DNA of 64,000 bases, from the NCBI GenBank assembly GCA_913063265.1, contig CAJXZG010000012.1:1-64000 (forward strand), read 5' to 3'. This document shows positions 56,582 to 64,000 of the stretch, piece after piece (position 1 is the first letter of the stretch; every line of letters begins with the position of its first letter). The stretch comes from an uncultured Prolixibacteraceae bacterium (GTDB taxonomy: Bacteria > Bacteroidota > Bacteroidia > Bacteroidales > Prolixibacteraceae). The translations under genes and the position numbers were made by a program. The notes below the pieces were generated by a model. That model made no database searches. It saw only the letters and a list, made by a program, of their open reading frames with translations, and was not told the DNA's origin.

Positions 56582-57250
56582 ATGAATATAGCCGAAAATA
56601 TTAGCACCTTAAAAAAGAAATTGCCTGAAAGAGTTTGCCTGGTGGCCGTTTCGAAAACCAAACCCAATAAAGATATTTTAGAGGCTTATAATTCAGGACA
56701 CAAGGTTTTTGGCGAAAATAAAGTGCAGGATCTGGTAAAAAAATATGAAGAGTTGCCAAAGGATATTAAATGGCATTTTATAGGACACCCACAAACCAAC
56801 AAGGTAAAATATTTAGCACCATTTATTCATTTAATCCATGGAGTTGATTCTTTAAAACTCCTGAAAATGATAAACAAGGAAGCAAAAAAGAATAATAGAA
56901 AAGTATCAGTACTTTTACAATTTCATATAGCGGAAGAACAAAGCAAATTTGGTTTAACTTTACAGGAGGCAAAACAGATGTTGGAAAGTCAGGAGTTTAA
57001 GTTATTGGAAAATTTGGAAGTTATGGGTGTAATGGGGATGGCAACATACACTGATAACAAAGAACAAATACGAAATGAATTTAAAATGCTGAAATTCATA
57101 TTTAATACACTAAAAAATGAATATTTTTCTGATGCGAAAAATTTTACCGAAATTTCGATGGGAATGTCTGATGACTTTCCAATTGCAGTCGAAGAAGGCA
57201 GCACAATGATTCGGGTAGGAAGTAAAATATTTGGGAAAAGAAATTATTAA
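56582..57250 (+). CDS. YggS/PLPBP-family pyridoxal-phosphate homeostasis protein
   Basis: A 222-residue PLP-binding, non-catalytic alanine-racemase-like barrel. The PLP-Lys lies in 'CLVAVSKTKPNKDILEAYNS', and 'FGENKVQDLVKKYEELPKDI', 'WHFIGHPQTNKVKYL' and 'SMGMSDDFPIAVEEGSTMIR' are conserved family blocks. The variant 'GHPQTNK' replaces the usual GxLQxNK. The protein buffers PLP and amino-acid balance. It lies 11 bp ahead of the dihydroorotate-dehydrogenase-like gene, so the two are probably co-transcribed. Confidence 0.92.
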   Translation: MNIAENISTLKKKLPERVCLVAVSKTKPNKDILEAYNSGHKVFGENKVQDLVKKYEELPKDIKWHFIGHPQTNKVKYLAPFIHLIHGVDSLKLLKMINKEAKKNNRKVSVLLQFHIAEEQSKFGLTLQEAKQMLESQEFKLLENLEVMGVMGMATYTDNKEQIRNEFKMLKFIFNTLKNEYFSDAKNFTEISMGMSDDFPIAVEEGSTMIRVGSKIFGKRNY

Positions 57251-57261
57251 ACAAAAACATA

Positions 57262-58251
57262 ATGAGCAATTTAGAAACGACATATTTGGGATTAGAACTT
57301 AAGAATCCGCTGGTAGCTGCAAGCTCCGGATTAACCAGTTCGGTAGAAAAAATTAAAGAACTTGAAAAATCAGGTATTGGAGCGGTGGTTTTAAAATCGA
57401 TATTTGAGGAACAAATTCAGGGTGAGGTTTCAAGTATGTTGAAAAAAGAAATCCAAAATTCCGGCTATCCTGAAGCAGAAGATTATATAAAAAGTTATTT
57501 ACGGGATAATTCTATAACCAAACATATTGAACTTATTAAAGAAGTAAAAAAGGAGGTAAGTATTCCTGTTATTGCAAGTGTTAATTGTGTGTCGGGAGAA
57601 GAATGGATTTCTTTCGCCAGGGAGTTTGAAGAGGCCGGTGCTGATGCAATCGAATTAAATATTTTTTACATTCCTACCGACAAACATGAAAAATCAGGAG
57701 TAGTTGAGCAGTTATATATTGATGTACTTAAAAAAGTCAAATCAATGGTTTCAATTCCTGTTTCTGTAAAATTTGGCCTGTATCACAGTAATATACTGGG
57801 AATGGTAGAAAAGTTGAAAGCAAATGGTGCCGGTGGAGTTGTAATGTTTAATCGTTTTTATGAGCCCGACATTAATCTTGAAACACTGGAATTAACTTCT
57901 TCCGAAGTATTTAGTTCACCAAATGACATCAGGCGGTCACTCAGATGGGTAGGTTTGGTTTCATCGACTATTACTAAAATAGATATTGCAGCTTCAACCG
58001 GGGTGCACGATGCGGGAGGTGTATTAAAACAATTACTTGCCGGAGCACAGGTAACCCAGTTATGCTCAACATTGTATGTAAATGGTACTAAAACAATTCC
58101 TGAGATATTACAGGGTATTTCAGATTTTATGAAAAAATGGAATTTTAAAAGGCTTGATGATTTCAGGGGAAGATTGTCATATAAAAATATACCGGATCCA
58201 ATGCTTTATGAGCGGTCGCAGTTTATGAAGTATTTTTCAAATCGTGATTAA
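57262..58251 (+). CDS. Dihydroorotate dehydrogenase-like FMN protein
   Basis: A 329-residue FMN-binding TIM barrel of the DHOD family ('TYLGLELKNPLVAASSGLTS', 'VIASVNCVSGEEWISFAREF', 'AGADAIELNIFYIP', 'PVSVKFGLYHSNILGMVEKL', 'GVHDAGGVLKQLLAGAQVTQ'). It diverges from true PyrD, with an unusual active-site region, so it may act on another substrate such as a pyrimidine catabolite. It follows the YggS gene by 11 bp. Probably not the biosynthetic pyrD, which is usually elsewhere in Bacteroidota (inference). Confidence 0.83.
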   Translation: MSNLETTYLGLELKNPLVAASSGLTSSVEKIKELEKSGIGAVVLKSIFEEQIQGEVSSMLKKEIQNSGYPEAEDYIKSYLRDNSITKHIELIKEVKKEVSIPVIASVNCVSGEEWISFAREFEEAGADAIELNIFYIPTDKHEKSGVVEQLYIDVLKKVKSMVSIPVSVKFGLYHSNILGMVEKLKANGAGGVVMFNRFYEPDINLETLELTSSEVFSSPNDIRRSLRWVGLVSSTITKIDIAASTGVHDAGGVLKQLLAGAQVTQLCSTLYVNGTKTIPEILQGISDFMKKWNFKRLDDFRGRLSYKNIPDPMLYERSQFMKYFSNRD

Positions 58252-58371
58252 TAAAAATCAATTAGTATTAAAATATTAAAAACTTATTACCACTATTTCA
58301 AATATTATTAATATCAGTTAAAAATCTGTTAAAATCCATTTATTCCCCGAACTTATCCTTAGAAAAAACGT

Positions 58372-58390
58372 AAGTTTATTTAGTAAACTT
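58372..58390 (+). promoter_or_regulatory. Hairpin directly ahead of a strong Shine-Dalgarno site
   Basis: A 7-bp stem AAGTTTA (58372-58378) / TAAACTT (58384-58390) with a 5-nt loop ends 1 base before AAGGAGG (58392-58398), which is 6 bases ahead of the ATG at 58405. Strong Shine-Dalgarno sequences are rare in this phylum. Confidence 0.55.
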
Positions 58391-58404
58391 CAAGGAGGAG
58401 GAGT

Positions 58405-58572
58405 ATGAAATTAGCAGAAAAATTGAATTACGCATTTGAAAGTGAACAAAAATTCCATCATAGTTATTCGTTTTACGAAAGAGATTTGAAAGTTAAAGGT
58501 TTTGAAGGACAGCAATTTGTAGTACCGTGGCAAATTGAAGAGAAAAAGAAAAGAGAAACTGTTTTGAAATGA
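58405..58572 (+). CDS. 55-residue small protein of unknown function
   Basis: ATG 58405 to TGA 58570-58572 encodes a 55-residue, charged, soluble-looking protein that begins MKLAEKLNYAFESEQ and ends EEKKKRETVLK, with an aromatic-rich middle (HHSYSFYERD) and a 'QFVVPWQI' segment. A near-perfect Shine-Dalgarno AAGGAGG precedes it at ideal spacing, a hairpin precedes that, and a strong terminator follows. These signals make it a real gene despite its length. No signal peptide or membrane segment. I do not recognise the family. It stands alone between the DHOD-like gene and the HEAT-like gene. Confidence 0.7.
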   Translation: MKLAEKLNYAFESEQKFHHSYSFYERDLKVKGFEGQQFVVPWQIEEKKKRETVLK

Positions 58573-58609
58573 TGGAAGAAGCGCGCTAAAACAAATTTGT
58601 TTAAAGTCG

Positions 58610-58646
58610 AAAAAAGTTCAATCTTATTTAAAGATTGAACTTTTTT
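58610..58646. terminator. Bidirectional terminator after the 55-aa gene
   Basis: A 16-bp stem (58610-58625 AAAAAAGTTCAATCTT / 58631-58646) with a 5-nt loop and T-runs on both strands lies between the small gene and the convergent HEAT-like gene. Confidence 0.85.
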
Positions 58647-58670
58647 AATTTTCTATAGAACGTAATTATA

Positions 58671-59177
58671 TTATCTTATTTTCTTCAAAATTTCGTGTAA
58701 AAAATATTTGGTTTGTTCTGATACCGATGGCAATGCTTCATGAATTTTATTTTCCGAAATCCTGATGATTTCATTGCCTGGTAAAAACTCTAAATTATCG
58801 ATGATAGTAAATGCTTCAAAGGCCACTTCCCATTCTTCCGATATTACAAGATCAACAAAAACAGGTAAAAATGTACTAAAATCGAGGCCATTTTGCCAGC
58901 AGGCGACTAAAATTGACTTTCTGATTGATTTATAATTTTCATCTTCCAGAGCACGCATAAAACTATTTACCGATTCTTTGTCCTTTACCGTTCCCAGTAG
59001 ATTTTTAATTTCAGTTTCTATCTCTGGTTCCGGACCTGCTTTAAGCATGTCAAAAAGAACAGGAATATATAACCTGTTCCCTTGCTGCTTAATTCTTCCT
59101 AAAGCTAAAATCACCGTTTGATTGTCAGTTGAAAACAGATTTGTTTTAATCTGCTCGTCTATTTTTAATTTGTTCAT
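58671..59177 (-). CDS. HEAT-like repeat protein of unknown function
   Basis: A 168-residue soluble, all-helical protein. Helix pairs such as 'VILALGRIKQQGNRLYIPVL', 'EPEIETEIKNLLGTVKDKES' and 'SIRKSILVACWQNGLDFSTF' fit HEAT/PBS-lyase-type repeats, which bind other proteins. No catalytic motif, signal peptide or membrane segment. Single gene, 92 bp divergent from the MATE gene. Function unknown. Confidence 0.65.
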   Translation of the reverse strand: MNKLKIDEQIKTNLFSTDNQTVILALGRIKQQGNRLYIPVLFDMLKAGPEPEIETEIKNLLGTVKDKESVNSFMRALEDENYKSIRKSILVACWQNGLDFSTFLPVFVDLVISEEWEVAFEAFTIIDNLEFLPGNEIIRISENKIHEALPSVSEQTKYFLHEILKKIR

Positions 59178-59268
59178 GTCTATCTAATTCTTATGCAAAA
59201 TTACATTTTTACTCTTAATCCCTTTGTTCTAAATCAATGTAAATTATAAATATCTACCTTTACTGCAC

Positions 59269-60621
59269 ATGAAAAATGTTGATGAATTAGCGAATGCAGA
59301 TATTGGCCGTTTAATGTTGAAATACTTTATTCCGGCATTTATTGGCGTATTTCTAAATGCATTGTATAACATAGTCGATCGAATATTTATCGGACAAGGT
59401 GTAAGTGCAGAGGCGCTATCAGGAATTTCAGTAGTTTTTCCGGTAATGCTTATAATGATGGGATTTGGAATGCTGATAGGAATTGGAACCGGTGTACTTG
59501 TTTCAATAAACCTGGGAAAGAAAGATTTCAATGCCGCCGAAAAAACTATAGGTACCGGATTTTTACTTATGATTTTGGTTTCAGTAACTGTAATGATTGT
59601 TACGTATATTTTAAAAGAGCCTATTTTACGTTCTTTTGGTTCAACTCCCGAAACTTTTACTTATGCCAATGATTATTTGAATATAATTCTTGCCGGAACG
59701 CTGTTTATGGTTGTTGGATTTTCATTAAATAATGTTATTCGTTCAGAGGGGAATGCAAGAATTGCAATGTTTTCAATGATTATTAGCTCCGTAAGCAATA
59801 TAGTCCTTGATTATGTATTTATTTTCTGGTTTGATATGGGAGTGAAAGGAGCTGCTCTGGCAACTGTAATTTCCATGTTTATGCTTATGGTTTGGGTAAT
59901 AATTCATTTTCGTAGCAAACGTTCTGTAATTAAGTTGAAGCCTGTTAATATCAGCTTAGACATTGGCATTTTAAAGGAAATTATTGCCATTGGAATGGCA
60001 CCATTTTCTATGCAAATAGCAAACAGTTTTGTTCAGGGATTACTTAACAAGAAACTAATATTCTTCGGAGGTGATTTGGCAGCAGGTGCAATGGGGATTA
60101 TTAACTCTGTAGTTACCTTATTTATTATGGCTATAGTGGCGATAAATATGGCTTCGCAACCCATCATCGGATTTAACTATGGAGCTAAATCAGCAGAAAG
60201 GGTTAAAGAAGCGCTGAGGATTGCACTAATTTCAGCTACCGTTATTGCAGTGGGAGCATTTATTCTGATAGAATCCATACCCGGATTAATTGTAAACCTC
60301 TTTAATAATGACAATGAACAGTTATACGAAATTGCAGTAAATGGAATACGCTTAGTAGTTCTTGCTTTCCCGATTGTAGGATTTCAGGTTGTAGCTTCCA
60401 ATTTTTTTCAATCTGTGGGTAAGGCAAAAATTGCAATGTTTGCAACTCTTTTCAGACAGGTGATAATGTTAATTCCCTTAATTTTAATTTTGCCAACTTT
60501 TTGGGAGATTAATGGTATCTGGCTTGCATTTCCATTGGCCGATACCATGTCTGCAATTGCGGTTACCTTTTTAACTATTCGCGAATGGAAAAAATTGAAC
60601 TACCTGAATTATCCTGAATGA
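59269..60621 (+). CDS. MATE-family efflux transporter
   Basis: A 450-residue inner-membrane protein with 12 hydrophobic segments in two MatE halves. Family blocks include 'MLKYFIPAFIGVFLNALYNI', 'DRIFIGQGVSAEALSGISVV', 'NVIRSEGNARIAMFSMIIS' and 'MASQPIIGFNYGAKSAERVK'. It exports cationic drugs or metabolites using an ion gradient; the substrate is unknown. The stop overlaps the start of the next gene (ATGA), so the two are translated together. Confidence 0.9.
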   Translation: MKNVDELANADIGRLMLKYFIPAFIGVFLNALYNIVDRIFIGQGVSAEALSGISVVFPVMLIMMGFGMLIGIGTGVLVSINLGKKDFNAAEKTIGTGFLLMILVSVTVMIVTYILKEPILRSFGSTPETFTYANDYLNIILAGTLFMVVGFSLNNVIRSEGNARIAMFSMIISSVSNIVLDYVFIFWFDMGVKGAALATVISMFMLMVWVIIHFRSKRSVIKLKPVNISLDIGILKEIIAIGMAPFSMQIANSFVQGLLNKKLIFFGGDLAAGAMGIINSVVTLFIMAIVAINMASQPIIGFNYGAKSAERVKEALRIALISATVIAVGAFILIESIPGLIVNLFNNDNEQLYEIAVNGIRLVVLAFPIVGFQVVASNFFQSVGKAKIAMFATLFRQVIMLIPLILILPTFWEINGIWLAFPLADTMSAIAVTFLTIREWKKLNYLNYPE

Positions 60622-61037
60622 GATATATTAAAATAGTATTTGTTCCGATATTGATTTTTGCTTCGATTTACATCTTAATTTATCAACCACAGATCTTGGA
60701 AATACCGGTATTTAAAAGCCTGAATTTACCCCTGGGCTCATTAATCTCATGGTTATTGGTTTTTCTTATTCCAATGTTTTTTTACCTAAACCTGGGGTTT
60801 AGGTCCGATTCAAAAGCACAGCAATGGTTGAAAATAATATTAAAGGTTAATATTTTGGTCAGTTTGCTCTGGGGATTTATATCATATTTAATTGCCGGAA
60901 ACTGGAATTTTATTTTCACAAATAACACAGGTTTGATGAGATGGATTGGATTTACCACAATTATTGTAATAACACCTTTATTAATATTTCTTTTTTGGGT
61001 TGTTTTAAAATTGATACGGTTATTTCAAAAAGAATGA
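60618..61037 (+). CDS. Four-helix membrane protein coupled to the MATE transporter
   Basis: A 139-residue hydrophobic protein with membrane segments at about 5-24, 43-60, 74-96 and 107-133. It begins in an ATGA overlap with the MATE gene, so it is translationally coupled and probably works with it or is made alongside it. I recognise no family and no catalytic motif. Confidence 0.65.
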   Translation: MRYIKIVFVPILIFASIYILIYQPQILEIPVFKSLNLPLGSLISWLLVFLIPMFFYLNLGFRSDSKAQQWLKIILKVNILVSLLWGFISYLIAGNWNFIFTNNTGLMRWIGFTTIIVITPLLIFLFWVVLKLIRLFQKE

Positions 61038-61103
61038 TATTCTTTCATTTTAAGAATTTTAGAATAATTTTCCGAAAAAAGATTTTTAAAGTGTTTATAT
61101 AAA

Positions 61104-63902
61104 TTATTTTAACTTATCCTTCAAAGCATTTCCCGTATATGATCCTACCGTATTTATCAAGTCTTCAGGCGTTCCTTCAAAAACCAGATTACCCCCTTTA
61201 TCTCCACCTTCAGGACCTAAATCAATAATCCAGTCTGCCGATTTAATAATCTCCATGTTGTGTTCGATGATAATTATTGAGTGTCCTCTGGATATTAATG
61301 CATTAAATGAATCAAGTAATTTTTTAATATCATGAAAATGTAATCCGGTTGTAGGTTCATCAAAAATAAACAGCGTAGGTGAGTCTTTCTCTAAAGCAAG
61401 GAAGGAAGCCAGTTTAACACGTTGGCTTTCTCCGCCTGAAAGTGTACTTGATGATTGTCCGAGTTTTATATAGCCTAAACCAACATCCTGAAGCGGTTTT
61501 AGCCGTTTGGTAATTTTTTTCTCTGTAGAAGTTTCTCCTTTTGAAAATAGTTCAATCGCTTGATTGACTGTTAAATTTAATATGTCATCAATACTTTTCC
61601 CGTTATATTTTACATCCAAAATATCTTCCTTAAATCGTTTCCCGTTACAACTTTCGCACAGAAGAAAAACATCGGCGAGAAATTGCATTTCTACTTTAAT
61701 TGTTCCTTCTCCCTGGCATTCCTCACATCTGCCACCATCAACATTAAAAGAAAAGTGGGAAGGTTTTAATCCCTGCACTTTAGCTGACTGCTGAATCGAA
61801 AATAATTTTCTGATCTCATCGTAAGCTTTCAAATAGGTTACAGGGTTGGAACGTGATGATTTTCCAATGGGATTTTGATCAATAAATTCCAAAGATGAAA
61901 TTTGTTTATAATCTCCCAAAACTGCATCATGATGACCGGCCCGCTCACCATAACCGCCTAGCATTTTTGTTAACGCAGGTGTCAGTATTTTTGAAACCAA
62001 TGACGATTTTCCTGATCCACTAACACCGGTTACTACAGTTATAATATTTAAAGGAAATTTTAATGATAAATTTTTTAGGTTGTTTTCTCTGGCTCCAATT
62101 ATTTCAATAAAATTGCTCCATTTTCTTCTATATTGAGGGATTTCAATTTTTTCTTTACCTGTTAAATATTTTGTGGTTAAACTGTCAGGTTTGTTTTCCA
62201 GTTGTACATGATTTCCCTGGAATACTACCTCGCCACCATGAACACCGGCAAAGGGGCCAATATCAATTATTTCATCCGCAGCGCGAATAATATCTTCATC
62301 ATGTTCCACAACCAAAACAGTATTTCCAATTTTTTGAAGTTTTCGTAATACAGTTATTAATCGGTCCGAATCTCTCGAGTGCAGCCCAATACTGGGTTCA
62401 TCAAGAATATAAAGTGAGCCCACCAGGCTGCTTCCCAATGAAGTAGCAAGATTAATTCTCTGAGATTCACCACCAGACAGTGTTGAGGACAATCTGTTTA
62501 AAGTTAAATAACCAAGTCCTACATCGCATAAAAAAGTTAATCGACTTGTAATCTCTATTAATATTCGTTTTGCAATTTCCAGTTCGTGACTCGTTAATTT
62601 AATTTTTTCAAAAAAATCTTTTAATTCCGAAACCGGAAGTAAAACGAGCTCCTGTAATGATTTTCCTAAAATCTTAACATATCCGGCTTCTTTTTTAAGC
62701 CTACTTCCTTTGCATTCGGGGCAAATGGTTTTTCCCCTGTAACGCGATAACATCACACGGTATTGGATCTTGTAACTTTGCTCTTCCAAATGTTTGAAAA
62801 AACGGTTTAATCCTTTAAAGTATTTATTACCTGTCCAGATTAGGAATTTTTGTGCTTCTGTTAATTCATAAAATGGTTTGTGAACCGGGAAATCAAACTT
62901 TTCTGCCGAATATATCAATTCATTTTTCCATTCGCTCATTTTTTCTCCTTTCCAGCATGCAATGGCATCCTGGTATATTGAAAGTGATTTATTCGGAATC
63001 ACCAAATCTTCATCAATCCCTATAACCTTACCATATCCTTCACATGTCGGGCAGGCACCAACAGGATTATTAAAGCTAAACATATGAACCGATGGTTCTT
63101 CAAACTGAATTCCATCGGCTACAAACAAGTTTGAAAAGGACCGGCTAATAATTTTATCGGAATATACCTTTACAATACATTCACCATGCCCTTCAAAAAA
63201 GGCTGTTTCAATCGAATCAGCCATTCTGCTTTGAGCATCTTCGTCAGAATCTACAGCCAATCTGTCGACAACTATGTTACATGAACCTTTGCAGAAATTG
63301 TCTTTGCCTGATTTGATTAGCTCATCAATTTTAAATATTTCATCGTTGGACTCAAGTCTTGTAAATCCTTGCTGAAGTAATAATTCCGCTTCCTGAAGCA
63401 CAGTTCGACCCTCTTTTTGAATCAGGGGAGAAGCAATTACCAACCTGGTTTGATATGGAAAAGAATTGATAAATTCCATCACATCAGAAACACGCTCACG
63501 TTTAACGACTTCGCCTGTTACTGGTGAAATTGTTTTTCCAATTCGTGCATATAAAAGTTTTAAGTAGTCATAAATTTCTGTCGATGTGCCAACTGTAGAC
63601 CGTGGATTTCTTGTATTCACCTTTTGTTCAATTGCAATGGCAGGTGGAATACCTTTTATAAAATCTACCTCAGGTTTATTTATTCTTCCTAAAAACTGTC
63701 GGGCATAGGAAGATAAACTTTCTACATATCTTCTTTGGCCTTCAGCAAAAAGTGTGTCAAAAGCCAGTGAGGATTTTCCAGAGCCTGATACTCCGGTAAC
63801 TACGATAAATTTGTTCAAAGGAATTTTTAGGCTTATTCGCTTCAAATTATGAACGCGTGCATTTTTAATTTCAATGAATTTATTAATACTTTTATTTGGC
63901 AT
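61104..63902 (-). CDS. uvrA: UvrA-family excinuclease ATPase, variant with altered first zinc finger
   Basis: A 932-residue damage-recognition ATPase for nucleotide excision repair. Both ABC units are complete: Walker A 'GVSGSGKSS' near residues 36-44 and again near 640, and signatures 'LSGGESQRINLA' and 'LSGGESQRVKLA'. The C-terminal zinc finger ('CEECQGEGTIKVEMQF', 'CESCNGKRF') is intact. In the first zinc finger the later pair (ACPTCEGYG) is kept, but the earlier CxxC is replaced by 'NLFVADGIQF', and an upstream CPxCG-like site is 'SPVTGEV'. Such UvrA paralogues occur in Bacteroidota beside a canonical copy, so this may be a specialised UvrA. Confidence 0.88.
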   Translation of the reverse strand: MPNKSINKFIEIKNARVHNLKRISLKIPLNKFIVVTGVSGSGKSSLAFDTLFAEGQRRYVESLSSYARQFLGRINKPEVDFIKGIPPAIAIEQKVNTRNPRSTVGTSTEIYDYLKLLYARIGKTISPVTGEVVKRERVSDVMEFINSFPYQTRLVIASPLIQKEGRTVLQEAELLLQQGFTRLESNDEIFKIDELIKSGKDNFCKGSCNIVVDRLAVDSDEDAQSRMADSIETAFFEGHGECIVKVYSDKIISRSFSNLFVADGIQFEEPSVHMFSFNNPVGACPTCEGYGKVIGIDEDLVIPNKSLSIYQDAIACWKGEKMSEWKNELIYSAEKFDFPVHKPFYELTEAQKFLIWTGNKYFKGLNRFFKHLEEQSYKIQYRVMLSRYRGKTICPECKGSRLKKEAGYVKILGKSLQELVLLPVSELKDFFEKIKLTSHELEIAKRILIEITSRLTFLCDVGLGYLTLNRLSSTLSGGESQRINLATSLGSSLVGSLYILDEPSIGLHSRDSDRLITVLRKLQKIGNTVLVVEHDEDIIRAADEIIDIGPFAGVHGGEVVFQGNHVQLENKPDSLTTKYLTGKEKIEIPQYRRKWSNFIEIIGARENNLKNLSLKFPLNIITVVTGVSGSGKSSLVSKILTPALTKMLGGYGERAGHHDAVLGDYKQISSLEFIDQNPIGKSSRSNPVTYLKAYDEIRKLFSIQQSAKVQGLKPSHFSFNVDGGRCEECQGEGTIKVEMQFLADVFLLCESCNGKRFKEDILDVKYNGKSIDDILNLTVNQAIELFSKGETSTEKKITKRLKPLQDVGLGYIKLGQSSSTLSGGESQRVKLASFLALEKDSPTLFIFDEPTTGLHFHDIKKLLDSFNALISRGHSIIIIEHNMEIIKSADWIIDLGPEGGDKGGNLVFEGTPEDLINTVGSYTGNALKDKLK

Positions 63903-64000
63903 ATAAATTGTTCAGCATTATAATATTTTGTTAAAAATTTGTATTTTTCATTAAAATATCACATTTTTACCGATGCTAAAATAATAAATTGTTTCACTTC
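63903..64000. other. Intergenic sequence upstream of uvrA to the window end
   Basis: 98 bp, very A+T-rich, no ORF and no clear Bacteroidota promoter on either strand. It probably contains the uvrA promoter and leader. Confidence 0.3.

Overview
The window is about 64 kb of chromosome from a low-GC member of the Bacteroidota, most likely a Bacteroidales/Marinilabiliales-type marine or sediment organism (inference from gene content; no rRNA is present to confirm it). The pointers are a short 286-residue primary sigma factor, promoters of the TTG-N19/20-TAnnTTTG type, almost no Shine-Dalgarno sequences, Bacteroidota-specific families (DUF4954, DUF6515, DUF4136, plug-less TonB-receptor-like barrels), futalosine-route menaquinone genes and a two-subunit 2-oxoacid:ferredoxin oxidoreductase. 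I saw no tRNA, rRNA, CRISPR array, prophage or insertion sequence.

Layout. 1-7684 (all minus): an exported hydrolase operon with four related esterases, each with an immunoglobulin-like N-terminal domain and a CE1-type alpha/beta-hydrolase domain (one cut by the window edge), plus a Tat-exported type B carboxylesterase, an exported amidohydrolase and an exported metallo-beta-lactamase-fold enzyme. 7918-10327: GDP-mannose synthesis (manC) and a FucP-like sugar/proton symporter. 10369-12468: an amino-acid permease fused to EIIA-like and RCK_C domains, followed by a frameshifted DUF2007 pseudogene. 13125-19639: housekeeping and stress genes dinB, rpoD, degP-like protease, LOG-family hydrolase and gyrB. 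19963-25769: plug-less outer-membrane barrel, giant TPR protein and ftsE. 25777-30316: a glycosyltransferase and a minus-strand group of envelope proteins (small barrel, DUF4136 lipoprotein, DUF6515, DUF2092). 30554-37425: a PAS-HTH regulator, DUF4954, glmS, a DedA-like membrane protein and fabD. 37633-46698: an orphan sigma-54 response regulator, S9 peptidase, flavin reductase-rubredoxin fusion, CDGSH protein, two beta-propeller proteins, folE, mqnB-mqnD and the heptose epimerase hldD. 46757-51508: a YhhN protein, an ECF sigma factor with probable anti-sigma factor facing a DUF6249 gene, an M64 peptidase, an Lrp/AsnC regulator and a gamma carbonic anhydrase-like protein. 51709-63902: korAB, pabC/pabB, a PLP-binding YggS protein, a dihydroorotate dehydrogenase-like protein, an unrecognised 55-aa gene, a HEAT-like protein, a MATE transporter and a uvrA variant.

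How the genes work together. Most of the window is core metabolism and envelope biology: GDP-sugar, amino-sugar, heptose and fatty-acid supply for the envelope, folate (folE, pabB, pabC), menaquinone (mqnB, mqnD) and ferredoxin-linked carbon metabolism (korAB). The most distinctive features are the multi-esterase array, a pair of matching divergent ECF-type promoters (GTAACC-N15-CGTC) between the ECF sigma gene and a small membrane-protein gene, a 55-residue gene with a strong Shine-Dalgarno sequence just behind a hairpin, the DUF4954-glmS neighbourhood, and a UvrA lacking half the cysteines of its first zinc finger. Several convergent gene pairs are closed by perfect 18-bp bidirectional terminator stems, and two others meet with no intergenic space.
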